From NCBI GenBank assembly GCA_950022295.1, contig OX465598.1, positions 68,370,001 to 68,434,000 on the forward strand: a stretch of DNA of 64,000 nucleotides. Reading direction: 5' to 3'. The notes beneath the pieces are model-generated. The model did not search any database. It was not told the origin of the DNA and saw only the letters and a program-made list of their open reading frames with translations. This DNA is from Bromus sterilis (lineage: Eukaryota; Streptophyta; Magnoliopsida; Poales; Poaceae). Made by a program: the position numbers and the translations under genes. This document shows positions 32,386 through 42,756 of the stretch, piece after piece (within the stretch, counting starts at the first letter, position 1; each line of letters begins with the position of its first letter).

Positions 32386-32892
32386 TTACTCCTCATTCTT
32401 GTTCTTCTCAATCAGGTACTCCTTGGTGAAGCGCTTCCATGGTAGCTCCTCTCCAGTCTCGAAGGACAGTCCCGTCTCCAGGATCCTGCACTCAGCACCT
32501 AAACCCATGCGCAGAAACTTTAGTTCATACTCACAGTTCTGGTTGTGCAGATCATAGATTTGTGCTTGGAGCTGGTAAAAATTTTCTTCTAGTGCGGACA
32601 AACTTGACCACATCTCCTTCATCTCTTTCCTATGGGAAGTCTCGATCTCGTTCCTGATGTCGAAGTTGGCTTCAACACCACGCTCCACCATCTTCTTGAA
32701 CTTGAAGACCTCATGTTCCATCTCCTTCAGCCACTCCTCGGTGCTCCCCTCCATGACTGGTCCCTTCAGATCTTCCTTGTGGAGAACACCGTCCTCCACA
32801 CGAAGGACCTGGGGGTGCTTGTTCACCTCAGCGAGGTAAGGGTTGATGACGTTGACGACGAACTTGTCCTTGGGGGAACTTGGGGAAGCCAT
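32386..32892 (-). CDS. D1 accessory coiled-coil protein
   Basis: 168 residues, ATG 32892 in a strong context (GCCATGG). The product starts MASPSSPKDKFVVNVINPYL. The middle is heptad-like and charged (EEWLKEMEHEVFKFKKMVER, EMKEMWSSLSALEENFYQLQ), which suggests a coiled coil. No transmembrane segment or signal peptide is visible, so despite its post-integrase, env-like position it does not look like an envelope protein. Just upstream are a TATA box (32989-32994), a likely splice acceptor (TTTCTTCCAG, AG at 32920-32921) and a GC-rich block resembling the LTR promoter. The function is unknown. Confidence 0.7.
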   Translation of the reverse strand: MASPSSPKDKFVVNVINPYLAEVNKHPQVLRVEDGVLHKEDLKGPVMEGSTEEWLKEMEHEVFKFKKMVERGVEANFDIRNEIETSHRKEMKEMWSSLSALEENFYQLQAQIYDLHNQNCEYELKFLRMGLGAECRILETGLSFETGEELPWKRFTKEYLIEKNKNEE

Positions 32893-32988
32893 GGCACCTA
32901 GGTTTATCTAAAAGATTTCCTGGAAGAAACAGATCGAAGAGAAAACACACGAAATCGCGAGATACGTTGCCGGAACGATCCGGGTGAA

Positions 32989-32994
32989 TATATA
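32989..32994 (-). promoter_or_regulatory. Internal TATA box before the coiled-coil ORF
   Basis: The minus strand reads GCTATATATTC, about 97 bases before the ATG at 32892. The GC-rich block at 33036-33130 upstream (CTCCCGGCGCGGCCAGG) closely matches the GC-rich block upstream of the LTR TATA box (30449-30508), in the same orientation. Confidence 0.5.
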
Positions 32995-33237
32995 GCAAAA
33001 CATTCTGCAACAAAAGGAAGGTAACGAGCCAAAGTGGGGTCGGAGACGGACTCCTGGGTGCCCAGGTGGCCTCCCGGCGCGGCCAGGAGGTAGGCCGCGC
33101 CAGGGGGGCGCCTGGGCCCCTTGGAGCTCGTCTCCGGCTCCACTTAGGCCTCGAATTTTCCTAATTTCGCAAAAACTCATAATATGGAATTTTTATGGCG
33201 GTTCGCGATGTTTCCTTACCGTAATACATACCTTTTC

Positions 33238-34398
33238 TTATTCTGCTTCTGTCGGTGTCTGAAACAGGGCTGCAACATGTTCTTCATGAGTTGTTGTGCG
33301 TATTATATTTAAATCAACATTGACTGGATCTCCCGCTATGTAATGCTTGAGTCTTTGCCCATTCACAACTTGAGGTTTGGTGCCTTCAAAATTGTTAATC
33401 TTAATTGCACCAGACCGGTAGACTTCTTCGATATGAAATGGCCCTTCCCACCTGGAAAGTAGTTTACCTGGAGAGAACCTGAAACGGGATCTAAACAATA
33501 AAACTTTATCACCAACATTAAATTCACGTTTCAGAATCCTCCTGTCATGCCACTTCTTTACCTTTTCCTTGAACATTTTAGCGCTCTCGTAAGCTTCACT
33601 TCTCCACTCATCTAGAGAAGTCAAGTTCATGAGACGCTTTTCACCAGCTAACTTTGGGTCAGCATTAAGCTCTCTAACATCCCAGAAAGCTTTGTGCTCT
33701 AAGTCTAATGGCAAATGGCAAGCCTTGCCATAGACCATTTTATAGGGAGACATGCCCATGGGGTTTTTGTAAGCTGTTCTATACGCCCACAAAGCGTCTC
33801 CTAACTTATTTGACCAGTCCTTCCTATTCCTGTTGACTGTCTTTTGCAAGATCAACTTGATCTCTCTATTGGTGAGCTCAACTTGCCCACTAGTTTGAGG
33901 ATGGTACGGTGACGCAATCCTATGATTGACATCGTACTTGGCTAAAGATTTTCTAAAAGCTCCATGCGTGAAGTGTGATCCTCCATCAGTCATGAGATAC
34001 CTAGGTACACCAAACCTAGGGAAAATTACATCTTTGAGCATTTTCAAAGATATTTTATGATCAGCACTCTCAGTGGGGATTGCTTCAACCCACTTGGTTA
34101 CATAATCAACAGCAACTAGAATGTGAGTGTACTTGTGCGAAGAAGGAAAAGGACCCATAAAATCAAAACCCCAGCAATCAAAAGGCTCAATCACTAGTGA
34201 GTAATTCATAGGCATCTCATTCCTCCTACTAATATTACCAACTCTCTGACATTTATCACAGGCTAAAACATAACTTCTAGCATCTTTAAAGAGAGTAGGC
34301 CAATAAAAACCTGATTGGAGAACCTTATGTGCGGTCCTCTCACCAGCGTGATGTCCTGGGACTATCGTGACATTGCTTGAGAATGTCCTTCTGCTCAT
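33238..34398 (-). pseudogene. D1 integrase
   Basis: 386 codons open from 34398. GHHAGERTAHKV and ACDKCQR are the HHCC finger. The DDE core is GFDFMGP (D79), LMTDGGSHF (D138) and GQVELTN (E174), with 35 residues between the last two. The C-terminal domain includes GDKVLLFRSRFRFSPGKLLS and RWEGPFHIEEVY. It overlaps the end of the upstream pol frame by 59 bases in another frame: a frameshift near 34360 separates it from RNase H. The Met at 34398 is therefore not a natural start. Confidence 0.88.
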
Positions 34399-37123
34399 GT
34401 TCCGGTACGCATCTTCTCACGATCCCGTCTGGACCTTCTTTGAAAAGATGTGGGTCATCCCAAAAGTAATGCCTCAAATCATGGAAGAACTTCTTCCTTT
34501 GCTGAAATGTTAAACCTGGAGGCAAATACTTTGCAACAATAAAATTAGCATAATCTGCAAACCAAGGATCGGAAAGAGATTGTACTTTAACAACGGCAAT
34601 TTGTTCGTCTGGAAAACTGTCGTTGACTGGGATGGGATCATGCGTTATATCTTCCATCCTTGAAAGATTGTCCGCTACAGGGTTGTCTGCTCCTTTTCTA
34701 TCAACAATCTGCAAATCAAATTCTTGAAGGAGGAGTACCCATCTGATAAGTCTTGGTTTGGCATCCTTCTTCATCATAAGATACTTAATGGCAGCATGGT
34801 CAGTATGAATAATAACTTTAGAATCAACAATATACTGCCTAAACTTATCACAAGCAAACACCACTGCTAAGAATTCCTTCTCAGTAGTAGCATAATTCTT
34901 CTGAGCACTATCAAGGGTCTTACTAGCATAATAAATAACATTCAACTTTTTATCAACCCTTTGTCCTAAAACAGCTCCAACAACAAAATCACTAGCATCA
35001 CACATAATTTCAAAGGACAAATTCCAGTCAGGCGGTTGTACTATAGGAGCGGTTATTAAAGCTTTCTTAAGAACTTCGAAAGCCTCCTTACAATCTTCAT
35101 CAAATACAAAAGGAACATCCTTCTGGAGAAGATTAGTGAGGGGTCTCGAGGTCTTAGAAAAATCTTTAATAAATCTTCTATAGAAACCAGCATGGCTGAG
35201 AAAACTATGAATACCTTTAATGTCTCTTGGATAGGGCATCCTTTCGATAGCTTCAATCTTCGCTTTGTCCACTTCAATTCCCCTCTCGGAAATCTTGTGA
35301 ACAAGCACGATCCCTTCGTTAACCATGAAGTGGAACTTTTCCCAGTTTAGAACTAAGTTTGTATCCTCGCATCTCTGCAAAACTTTATTAAGATTGTGGA
35401 GACAATGGTCAAAGGAAGTTCCATAGACGGAGAAATCGTCCACGAAGACTTCCACAATCTCCTCACAGAAACCATGAAATATTGAAGACATGCATCTCTG
35501 AAAAGTAGCAGGGGCATTGCATAAACCAAAAGGCATACGCCTATAAGCATAAGTACCATAAGGACAAGTGAAAGTGGTCTTCTCTTGATCGGCAGTGTTA
35601 ACATGAATTTGAGAGAAGCCTGAATACCTGTCAAGATAGCAAAAGTGGGTGTTTTTGGACAGCCTCTCAAGCATTTGATCAATAAAGGGCAGAGGGTAGT
35701 GGTCCTTCCTGGTTTCCTTGTTCAACTTCCTGTAATCAATACACATTCTATATCCAATAATAATTCCCTGAGGTATTAGTTCATTCTTATCATTAGGAAC
35801 CACAGTTGTCCCTCCTTTCTTAGGAACACAATGAACTGGACTTACCCACTTACTATCGGCTATAGGGTAAATAATACATGCGGCTAGAAGCTTGAGGATT
35901 TTGGTCCTCACAACATCCATCATCTTTGGGTTCAACCGTCGTTGATGGTCAACAACAGATTTAGCATCGGGCTCGAGGTTGATAGTATGTTGACAGATAG
36001 ATGGACTAATTCCCTTAAGGTCATCAAGGGTATAGCCTATTGCACCACGGTGTTTACGAAGTACTTCCAATAATCGCTCTTCTTCATATCCTGAAAGGTT
36101 AGAGTTGATAATAACAGGATATACTTTATTTTCATATAAATAAGCATACTTGAGCGTATCGGGAAGAGGTTTGAGATCAAACACTGGGTCTTCTTTTGGT
36201 TTGGATAGAATTCCTAAAGGTTCAACCGGAAGGTTGTGCTTCAGGATAGCAGGTTGGCTCAAGAAGATTTCATCAATTTCATTTCTTTCCTGCATATGAG
36301 TATCATTCTCGTGGTCCTCCATGTATTTCTGCAAAGGATCATTAGGGGGAATAGCAATAGAAGCAATACTTTCAATAATTTTATCATCACTAGGTAATTC
36401 AGTATCATGAGGCTGCTTGGAAATCTTAGAAAAATTAAATTCATATGGCTCACCATTGAATTCAACAGAAACTTTACCTTTCTTGCAATCTATAATAGCT
36501 CCATAAGTTCTGAGAAAAGGTCTACCAAAGATAATAGGACAAAAACTATCTTGTACTGGACCAAGTACTAGGAAGTCGGTAGGATACTTTACCTTTCCAC
36601 ATAAGACTTCAACATCTCTCACAATCCCAATAGGAGAGATAGTAGCTTTGTTTGCAAGATGAATAGTAACATCAATCTCTTCGAGTTCACTGGGTGAAAT
36701 CTCAGTCATGATCTCTTGATAAAGCGAATAAGGAATCACGCTAGCGCTTGATCCCAGATCGCATAGCCCGTCATAATTGTGATCTCCTATTTTAACAGAT
36801 ACAACTGGTGCACCTAAAATTGGGCTCTTATTCTTGGTTGTGACAATGTTAGTTGAAACAGCACAAAAATTTATAATAGAATCTGAAACATCATTAGTAA
36901 CTAAATCTTTAACCATAGCAACTTGAGGATCGACTCTGATCTGGTCCTCAGGTTCGCCTATTCTTCTCTCACTTTTATTTATGATGCATGTCACAAAAGA
37001 GTGCTCCCTTATTCTTGAAGGAAAAGGGGGATGTTCATATATAACTGCAGGCAAAATAGGATCAGCAACGTGAATATCAATAGGCACTTCTTTGAAAGGC
37101 TTATGGTACTGATCCTTCTTCAT
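34340..37123 (-). pseudogene. D1 pol: protease, RT, RNase H
   Basis: 927 codons from ATG 37123. Protease motif CDLGSSASVIP (active Asp 122). RT: MCIDYRKLN at 460, CYLDRYSGF (Asp 498 kept; the next residue, Gly in the usual motif, is Arg), MPFGLCNAPATFQRCM at about 530 and VEVFVDDFSVYG (560-563). RNase H: CDASDFVVGAVLG (D709), TTEKEFLAVV and IIHTDHAAIKYLM (D775). It ends in ILKQCHDSPR before the frameshift into integrase. It is otherwise free of stops. It starts ten codons after the gag TAG, in the same frame. Confidence 0.88.
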
Positions 37124-37153
37124 CTTAGAAGAATCAACATGAGAGGAAAAATT

Positions 37154-37912
37154 CTAACAAAAATCAATCATTAGATGGGAATCCAGACCAATCTTAGAGC
37201 AAAAGGTATTAAAATAATCAGTTTTCACATAGCTCTCAATATAATCATGCTCATACTTTATAGCAGGTTCAATACCTTTATCGATTTCCCAATCTTCAGT
37301 ATTCTTCTGGATCCTTTCGATGAGATCCCATCTTTCTTCAACGCTCTTTGTCTGAAATACCCCGCTAGAGGAGGCATCCAGCCTTTCCTTGTCCTGACAA
37401 GAAAGCATGGCATAAAAATTTGTAAGTATAATATCTTTGGGGAGCTTATGGATAGGACATTTGAACATTAGGGACTTAAGCCTCCCCCAAGCTTGAGCGA
37501 TGCTCTCTCCTTCGCGGGACCTAAAGTTATAGATGTAATTCCTGACTCGATAAACTTCATGAAGAGGGTAAAACTTTGTATAAAAGAGAGACATAAGCTC
37601 TTCCCAATTAAGATAATGTGAGTTATCAAGGAGCTTATACCAATCTGCAGCTTTGTCTGTAAGTGATACAGAGAATAATTTCTTCATAACAAACTCCACT
37701 GACACACCTGCAAGCTTGAATAATGAACATAGCTGTGATAAATATAGCAAGTTTTCACCTGGATGTCTGTCTCCTGCATAGCGATTAGATAAGACATAAT
37801 CGATAATACCAGATGGTATCTTATCAGGCACAATTTCAGTAGGGTCAGGAGTAACCACCTTAGTTGTGGGGAGGCTCCCAAAGAACAACGATCCAATAGT
37901 AGGGGTGTCCAT
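37154..37912 (-). CDS. D1 gag
   Basis: 252 codons from ATG 37912 to TAG at 37154, nearly identical to the D2 copy (28395-29153). It has the Athila-type gag core with ADWYKLLDN, LMSLFYTKFYPLHEVYR and AQAWGRLKSLMFKCPIHKL. The same in-frame amber stop and ten-codon gap to pol are present as in D2. Confidence 0.85.
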   Translation of the reverse strand: MDTPTIGSLFFGSLPTTKVVTPDPTEIVPDKIPSGIIDYVLSNRYAGDRHPGENLLYLSQLCSLFKLAGVSVEFVMKKLFSVSLTDKAADWYKLLDNSHYLNWEELMSLFYTKFYPLHEVYRVRNYIYNFRSREGESIAQAWGRLKSLMFKCPIHKLPKDIILTNFYAMLSCQDKERLDASSSGVFQTKSVEERWDLIERIQKNTEDWEIDKGIEPAIKYEHDYIESYVKTDYFNTFCSKIGLDSHLMIDFC

Positions 37913-37993
37913 AAGGACTAAAGCAGCAACAACAAAACTAAAACAGAAATATAAAAACCTTCTTACCAGCTTCACTTACTAATAGCGCTACAC

Positions 37994-38011
37994 TCCCCGG
38001 CAACGGCGCCA
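37994..38011 (-). promoter_or_regulatory. Primer binding site, tRNA-Asp type (D1)
   Basis: Complement of TGGCGCCGTTGCCGGGGA, 12 bases from the 5' LTR. Confidence 0.9.
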
Positions 38012-38023
38012 GAAAACGTAGCT

Positions 38024-39542
38024 TGATGACCCTCAACGTAGAGGGATCTATTGCAGTGTTTTCGATAAGTAAGAGTGTCGAACCCAACGAGGAGCAGAAG
38101 GTAGTAGCAAGTGACTTTGGTAAGGAGATAACTGCAAGCACTGAAAGATAACTTTTTAGGGGTTTTCTTGGTATAAGCGACAGGATAGTAAAAACGAGCA
38201 AAGTAAAAGATACTGGAGAGTAACGAGTGGCCCAATCCTTTCTTAGCAAAGGAGAGGCCTAGCAACTGAACTTATAAAAGCTAAAGTGTTCTTGAGGACA
38301 CACGGGAGAGGTAGTCATGTGCTTTCGCCATATTCCGTATCGGTACTATGTGCTGTGTTGATAAGTGTTGAGTGGGTGGATCTATGCTAGTACACCTTCT
38401 AGACTAAGATAAGTGCACTCTTATGATTAAACACCTTGCAAGCATCCGCAAATACAAGATAGTAATTAAGGCAAAAGCCTAACCATAGCAATACGATCGG
38501 TGATCCATTGTTCCCTTGTGCAAAAGCGTGCAAACTGGGGTTTAGGTTTCTGTCACTCCGGCAACCCACCGTAAGCATTCTTTATACACAATGCATTCCC
38601 CTAGGTCCTTGATAAGGCGAAGTGTTGAGTGTTCGACTCACACAACACCACTAGGAAAATAACAACACAACTTAAATATCAACCAACACATATTACTTCA
38701 ACATCATATGACTACTAACAACTAGACTTCTCCCATGTCCTCAAGAACTAAAGTAACTACTCACAAGACATAAAAGAGATCATGATCAGTGGGGATAAAT
38801 AGATGATAAACAATCTGAACACAGTAATATTTCTCCAACAAAACTCAATAGCATTCACCACAAAGTAGTAATCAACACCGATAGAGTAGAGAGGATAGAT
38901 AGTACGGATTACAACATGAGTTGCAATTGTGAGACAAGATTGGATGGAGATGGAGATGGTGCTGATGATGGGGATGATGTTGATGATGATCTCGATGATG
39001 CCTGTGACGATGGTGATGACGATGGCGACGATCTCCCCTTCCGGGAGGTGATCTCCCCGGCGGAATCTTCCCGCCAGAGATGGCTTTTCTTCTCTGTAGG
39101 TTTCCTCCACGGAGTGGCGGCGGAACTCCGGAAACTCTCCTCTCTGTAGGGTTTTTGGACGACGAGGGGTATATAGGCCAGAGGGGGGAGCCGGGAGTGG
39201 CCTCGGGGGTCCAGGCGCCCTCCCGGCGCGGCCAGGGGTGGGGCCGCGCCAGGTGGCCGCCTGGGCACCCCGTGGCCCCCCTCTGGTTGATCTTTTGCGT
39301 GCCTTCGTGATCCTTCTGGAAAACAGACTCCGTCGATTTTCAGGTAATTTGGAGGTGTTCTTCTTCAGCAACTCAGCTTCCACTTTTTACCGCTGAATCC
39401 TGCGTCTGCTGCTTCGGCACCGGAAAGTTGCAAAATTTGTAAAATAATCCAAAACAACATAAGAATTGCATCATATCATGAAATATATCAATGAATAAGA
39501 AAGAAATACTATATAAAATAGTGATGCATTTTGGACGTATCA
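38024..39542 (-). repeat. Outer 5' LTR of the D array
   Basis: 1519 bp, TGATACGTCCAAAATGC start at 39542 on the minus strand. TATATA at 39170-39175. The gctcc duplication at 39543-39547 matches 26657-26661. Confidence 0.92.
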
Positions 39543-39547
39543 GCTCC

Positions 39548-39935
39548 CACTATTACTAATGAGAAGGATTTTGCTTATGTGGAGAGTAACAAATTTTCTA
39601 TGCTTGTGGATCATGATAAGAATTTTTTATGTGAAACTTATATTGTTGAGTTTATTCATGATCCCACTTGAAATTATTATGAGAGGGGAATATACGCTTA
39701 TAGATATTTCAATAATATCAAGTTCCCTCTCTTTATGTTGAAGGTTTTGAAGTTGCACATGTTTTGCCTTCCTATGCTAATATCTTTATGCTTCAATGAG
39801 TTATTCCTCTATAAGATCCCTTTTCATAGGAAGCATGTTAGACTTAAATTATTTTGGTATTTGCTTCTTGATGCTCTCTTTTGCTTCAAAATTCTTATTC
39901 TTGTGAAGAGCATCTTCTATAATCTTCATGCCTAG
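39548..39935 (+). pseudogene. Acidic protein of element E, C-terminal part
   Basis: Resumes the frame interrupted by D (TITNEKDFAYVESNKFSMLV), has one TGA at 39669, then ends in a hydrophobic/basic tail (LFLYKIPFHRKHVRLKLFWY and LLLDALFCFKILILVKS). The tail is clearly related to that of element B (13878-14264), although the LTR U5 parts of the two elements are unrelated. Confidence 0.55.
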
Positions 39936-42742
39936 CTTAAAGGCATAAAAGAAAGCGCTTTCGGGAGGCAGCCCGCAACGAATTTAGGTTTTCCTATTTG
40001 TTTTTATTCTGTTTTTAGTGGTCTTGATGATTTTTACTACTGTAGCAACATCATTGTATCTTTACTTTTCAAGCTTTGTGCCAATTATAGCCTCTTATGA
40101 CAAGGGAAGTGAAAGTTGTGACATGTTGTCCAGAAAACAGATTCTATCCTCGTGACGGGAAAAATCACAAAAAAATCCTAGTTCATCTTTTTGAGCTGAA
40201 ATTTTTACACAGCGTGATCTATACAATGACGGAACTTTCGTATGTTCTGAGTTTTTTTATTTGAGTTGCAGAAGTACCCCTAAAAAATTCTTTACTACCT
40301 GCTGTTCTGTTTTTCACAGATTCTGCCATGTTTTGTCTCTCCTAACTTTTGTAAACCATAAGCTTGCTTTTTATTTGCAAAAACTTTTTGGAAATCTTGA
40401 GAAACAGTAGCTCTTCAAGAATATCTTTATATCCAGTGGGGAAAATTATTTTAAGGGTGCTAACCTCTCTAATCAGCTTATGATGAGTTATGTATGAAGG
40501 GAGTTTTCAAGTGTGCGATGGAAGATGATGAAAGAACATTCAGGAGTGTCAAGCGCTCAAGCTTGGGGATGCCCCCATGCATCCCCAATAAATATTCAAG
40601 GAGAATCAAGCGTCTGAGCTTGGGGATGCCCCCGTGCATCCCCTTCTCCATCAACAATCATCAATTCGTCCTTCGTCTCACTATATTTTTATCACTTCAT
40701 GCGTTATGTGCTATTCTTGGAGCGTCTCGCTCTTAGGTTTTATTATTAGTTTTCTTTATCTTTGCTTGCTGTTCATAACAAGTTAGATCCCTTCTTACTT
40801 TGTGTGGGAGAGAAACACGCTCCGTTTGAACTAGAACTCCTCATAGGACTTGCATGCTTATTCTTTTAGCTGAGAGTTGTTCTTTACCTTTTCATAGCTA
40901 CTGCCATGTTTAGTTTTAGTATTAGTTTGTATTTAGCAAGAGCCTTGGCTTTTGTTTAGTTTGTTGCTGGAACTCTCTTTAGTTTTCATGTTTATCTTGT
41001 TAAGAGAGTTGGTTGTTGCACTGAGTTGTGTCTTGTCTTGAAAGTAGGTAATTGAGGTTGCTATTTAATTTTAGTAGTAACTTGCAATGGTTTTGAGGTA
41101 TTGATGTGAGTAATGTTTGAACTTTTAATGTCAAGAGATCTAACCTATTAGTGATAGGTGTCGTATTTTGGGCAATCCGTGTTTATTTTCAAAACCTACA
41201 AAACTAGTTGAGAACTCTAGCTACTAGATGGATCACCACTCTTCTGAGGGGTCGGATATTAGAGTACACTCACGTACCATGAGTCGAGGATGCGCAAGGA
41301 TAACCAAACCCCCATGCACTCCTCGAGGTATTTGTCTCTTTGTGAACCTCCTTATTAGATTGAGAGTTACCGATAATAAGTGCATGAATTCTTCGGACTA
41401 ATGTAATTATTGAAAGTTGACACTTCCACCTCCTCATATTTGCTAGCCTCTCTTGTGTCGTGCATTGCCTTCTTCTCACTCCGAGAGTTGGCGTCCATCT
41501 TCGCCGGTACATCCAAACCCTTGGCATGATACGCTCTGTCATCATAAACCTCCTTATATCTTTCCTCAAAACAGCCACCATACCTACCTATCAAGGCATT
41601 TCCATAGCCTTTCCGAGATACATTGTCATGCAACATCCACCTCTTCATGACTTGATCTTCATGTCATACATGTTCCTGCTACACTGGCAGCGGCATACAT
41701 TGCATACATCATGATATTTATATCTTATTTATGTGAGTACTTTTGTAAAGTGTGAAAGATCTCCTATATTCTTGTAAAATATAGAGTGTTGCCCCTAAAG
41801 TGAGGAAAAGATCCCATAGAGGACAAAATCAAAAGATTCCAAAGAGGACAAATGAGAGTTAAATAGAAAGAGCCATTGCGGCCACAAAAAAATACAAAAA
41901 AATAGAAAAAGGATAAAAAGAAAAATAAAAAGAGAGAAGGGGGCACACTACTATTCCTTTTGAGAGATCCACACTAGTACTTCATCCTCTATCCCTTGTA
42001 CTCCATAGAGATTATCATCATGCATATAGCTATGTGGGGACCTTCACACTATAGAACTTGGTTTGTATATTCCAATGATGAGCCTCCTCAAACGAGCTCT
42101 AGGTCTTCTTGAGAAAACAAGTTACATGTACCCCCACTAGTTCCCTTGGAGAGCTTTTAGCTCACATGTGCATCCGTTGCATGGCAATCCCTACTCCTCA
42201 CATCATATCTATCATATGGCCTTCTCTCGCCTATGGTTGTCCTCATTGATGTGAGCCTTTCTCACCTTTTTTGTCTTCCTCCTCCACCTTATTTCTCTCT
42301 TGGCCATCCAAAGTGTCAACTCTCGTGCTTACGCTCATCCATTGCATGAGTGCTCAAAATATCGAAAAGGAGCGGATCAAATTGATTTGTACCTGGCTAG
42401 TGGTCTGGGGACGAGTCAAGATAAGATTCCAAAGAAGACCAAGTGTGAAACTTTAGTAGATTGAGTTCTCAACAAAAATACTTTTTCATCTCGTATTCCC
42501 TATCCCCTTTCTTGCATGCAAACACCATTTGGAGACATTCGAGTCACGGACAGCGAGAGCTCTTGCACCTTTATGTTCTTATGTTGCTTGTTTCAATGCT
42601 AATATAGACTCTTGCTTGGTATGACTTGAATTGAATTACATGCCTTGATTGCTTTACTTAAAAGTCCTTATATGGTTGTGTGGCATGTCACCACAGAAAT
42701 TATGCTTGTTATCATTTACCTACTCGAGGACGAGCAGGAATT
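39936..42742 (+). other. Element E 3' non-coding internal region
   Basis: Homologous to 5068-8056 (A, inverted), 14265-14830 (B) and 59640-62539 (C). Landmarks: the GGAGGCAGCCCGCAACG block near 39967, two PPT-like motifs (40559-40571 and 40617-40628), and a purine tract at 41886-41941 ending AAAAAGAGAGAAGGGGG. No gene is supported. Confidence 0.65.
40559..40628 (+). repeat. Two internal PPT-like motifs in element E
   Basis: AAGCTTGGGGATG and AGCTTGGGGATG, each followed by CCCCC and TGCATCCCC, repeat the PPT core found 2.1 kb downstream at 42743-42756. Confidence 0.6.
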
Positions 42743-42756
42743 AAGCTTGGGGATGT
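42743..42756 (+). promoter_or_regulatory. Polypurine tract of element E
   Basis: AAGCTTGGGGATGT directly before the 3' LTR. Confidence 0.7.

Larger units (their letters stand above)
26662..39542 (-). mobile_element. Element D: tandem Athila-clade array (3 LTRs, 2 internal regions)
   Basis: A minus-strand array in element E between identical gctcc duplications (26657-26661 and 39543-39547). In element sense: LTR 39542-38024, complete internal region D1 38023-30784, LTR 30783-29265, truncated internal region D2 29264-26788, and a 126-bp LTR end 26787-26662. Both complete LTRs are 1519 bp without indels; I count about 15 mismatches by eye (about 1%). Gag, protease and RT motifs, the tRNA-Asp primer site and the post-integrase ORF fit the Athila clade. 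Confidence 0.88.
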
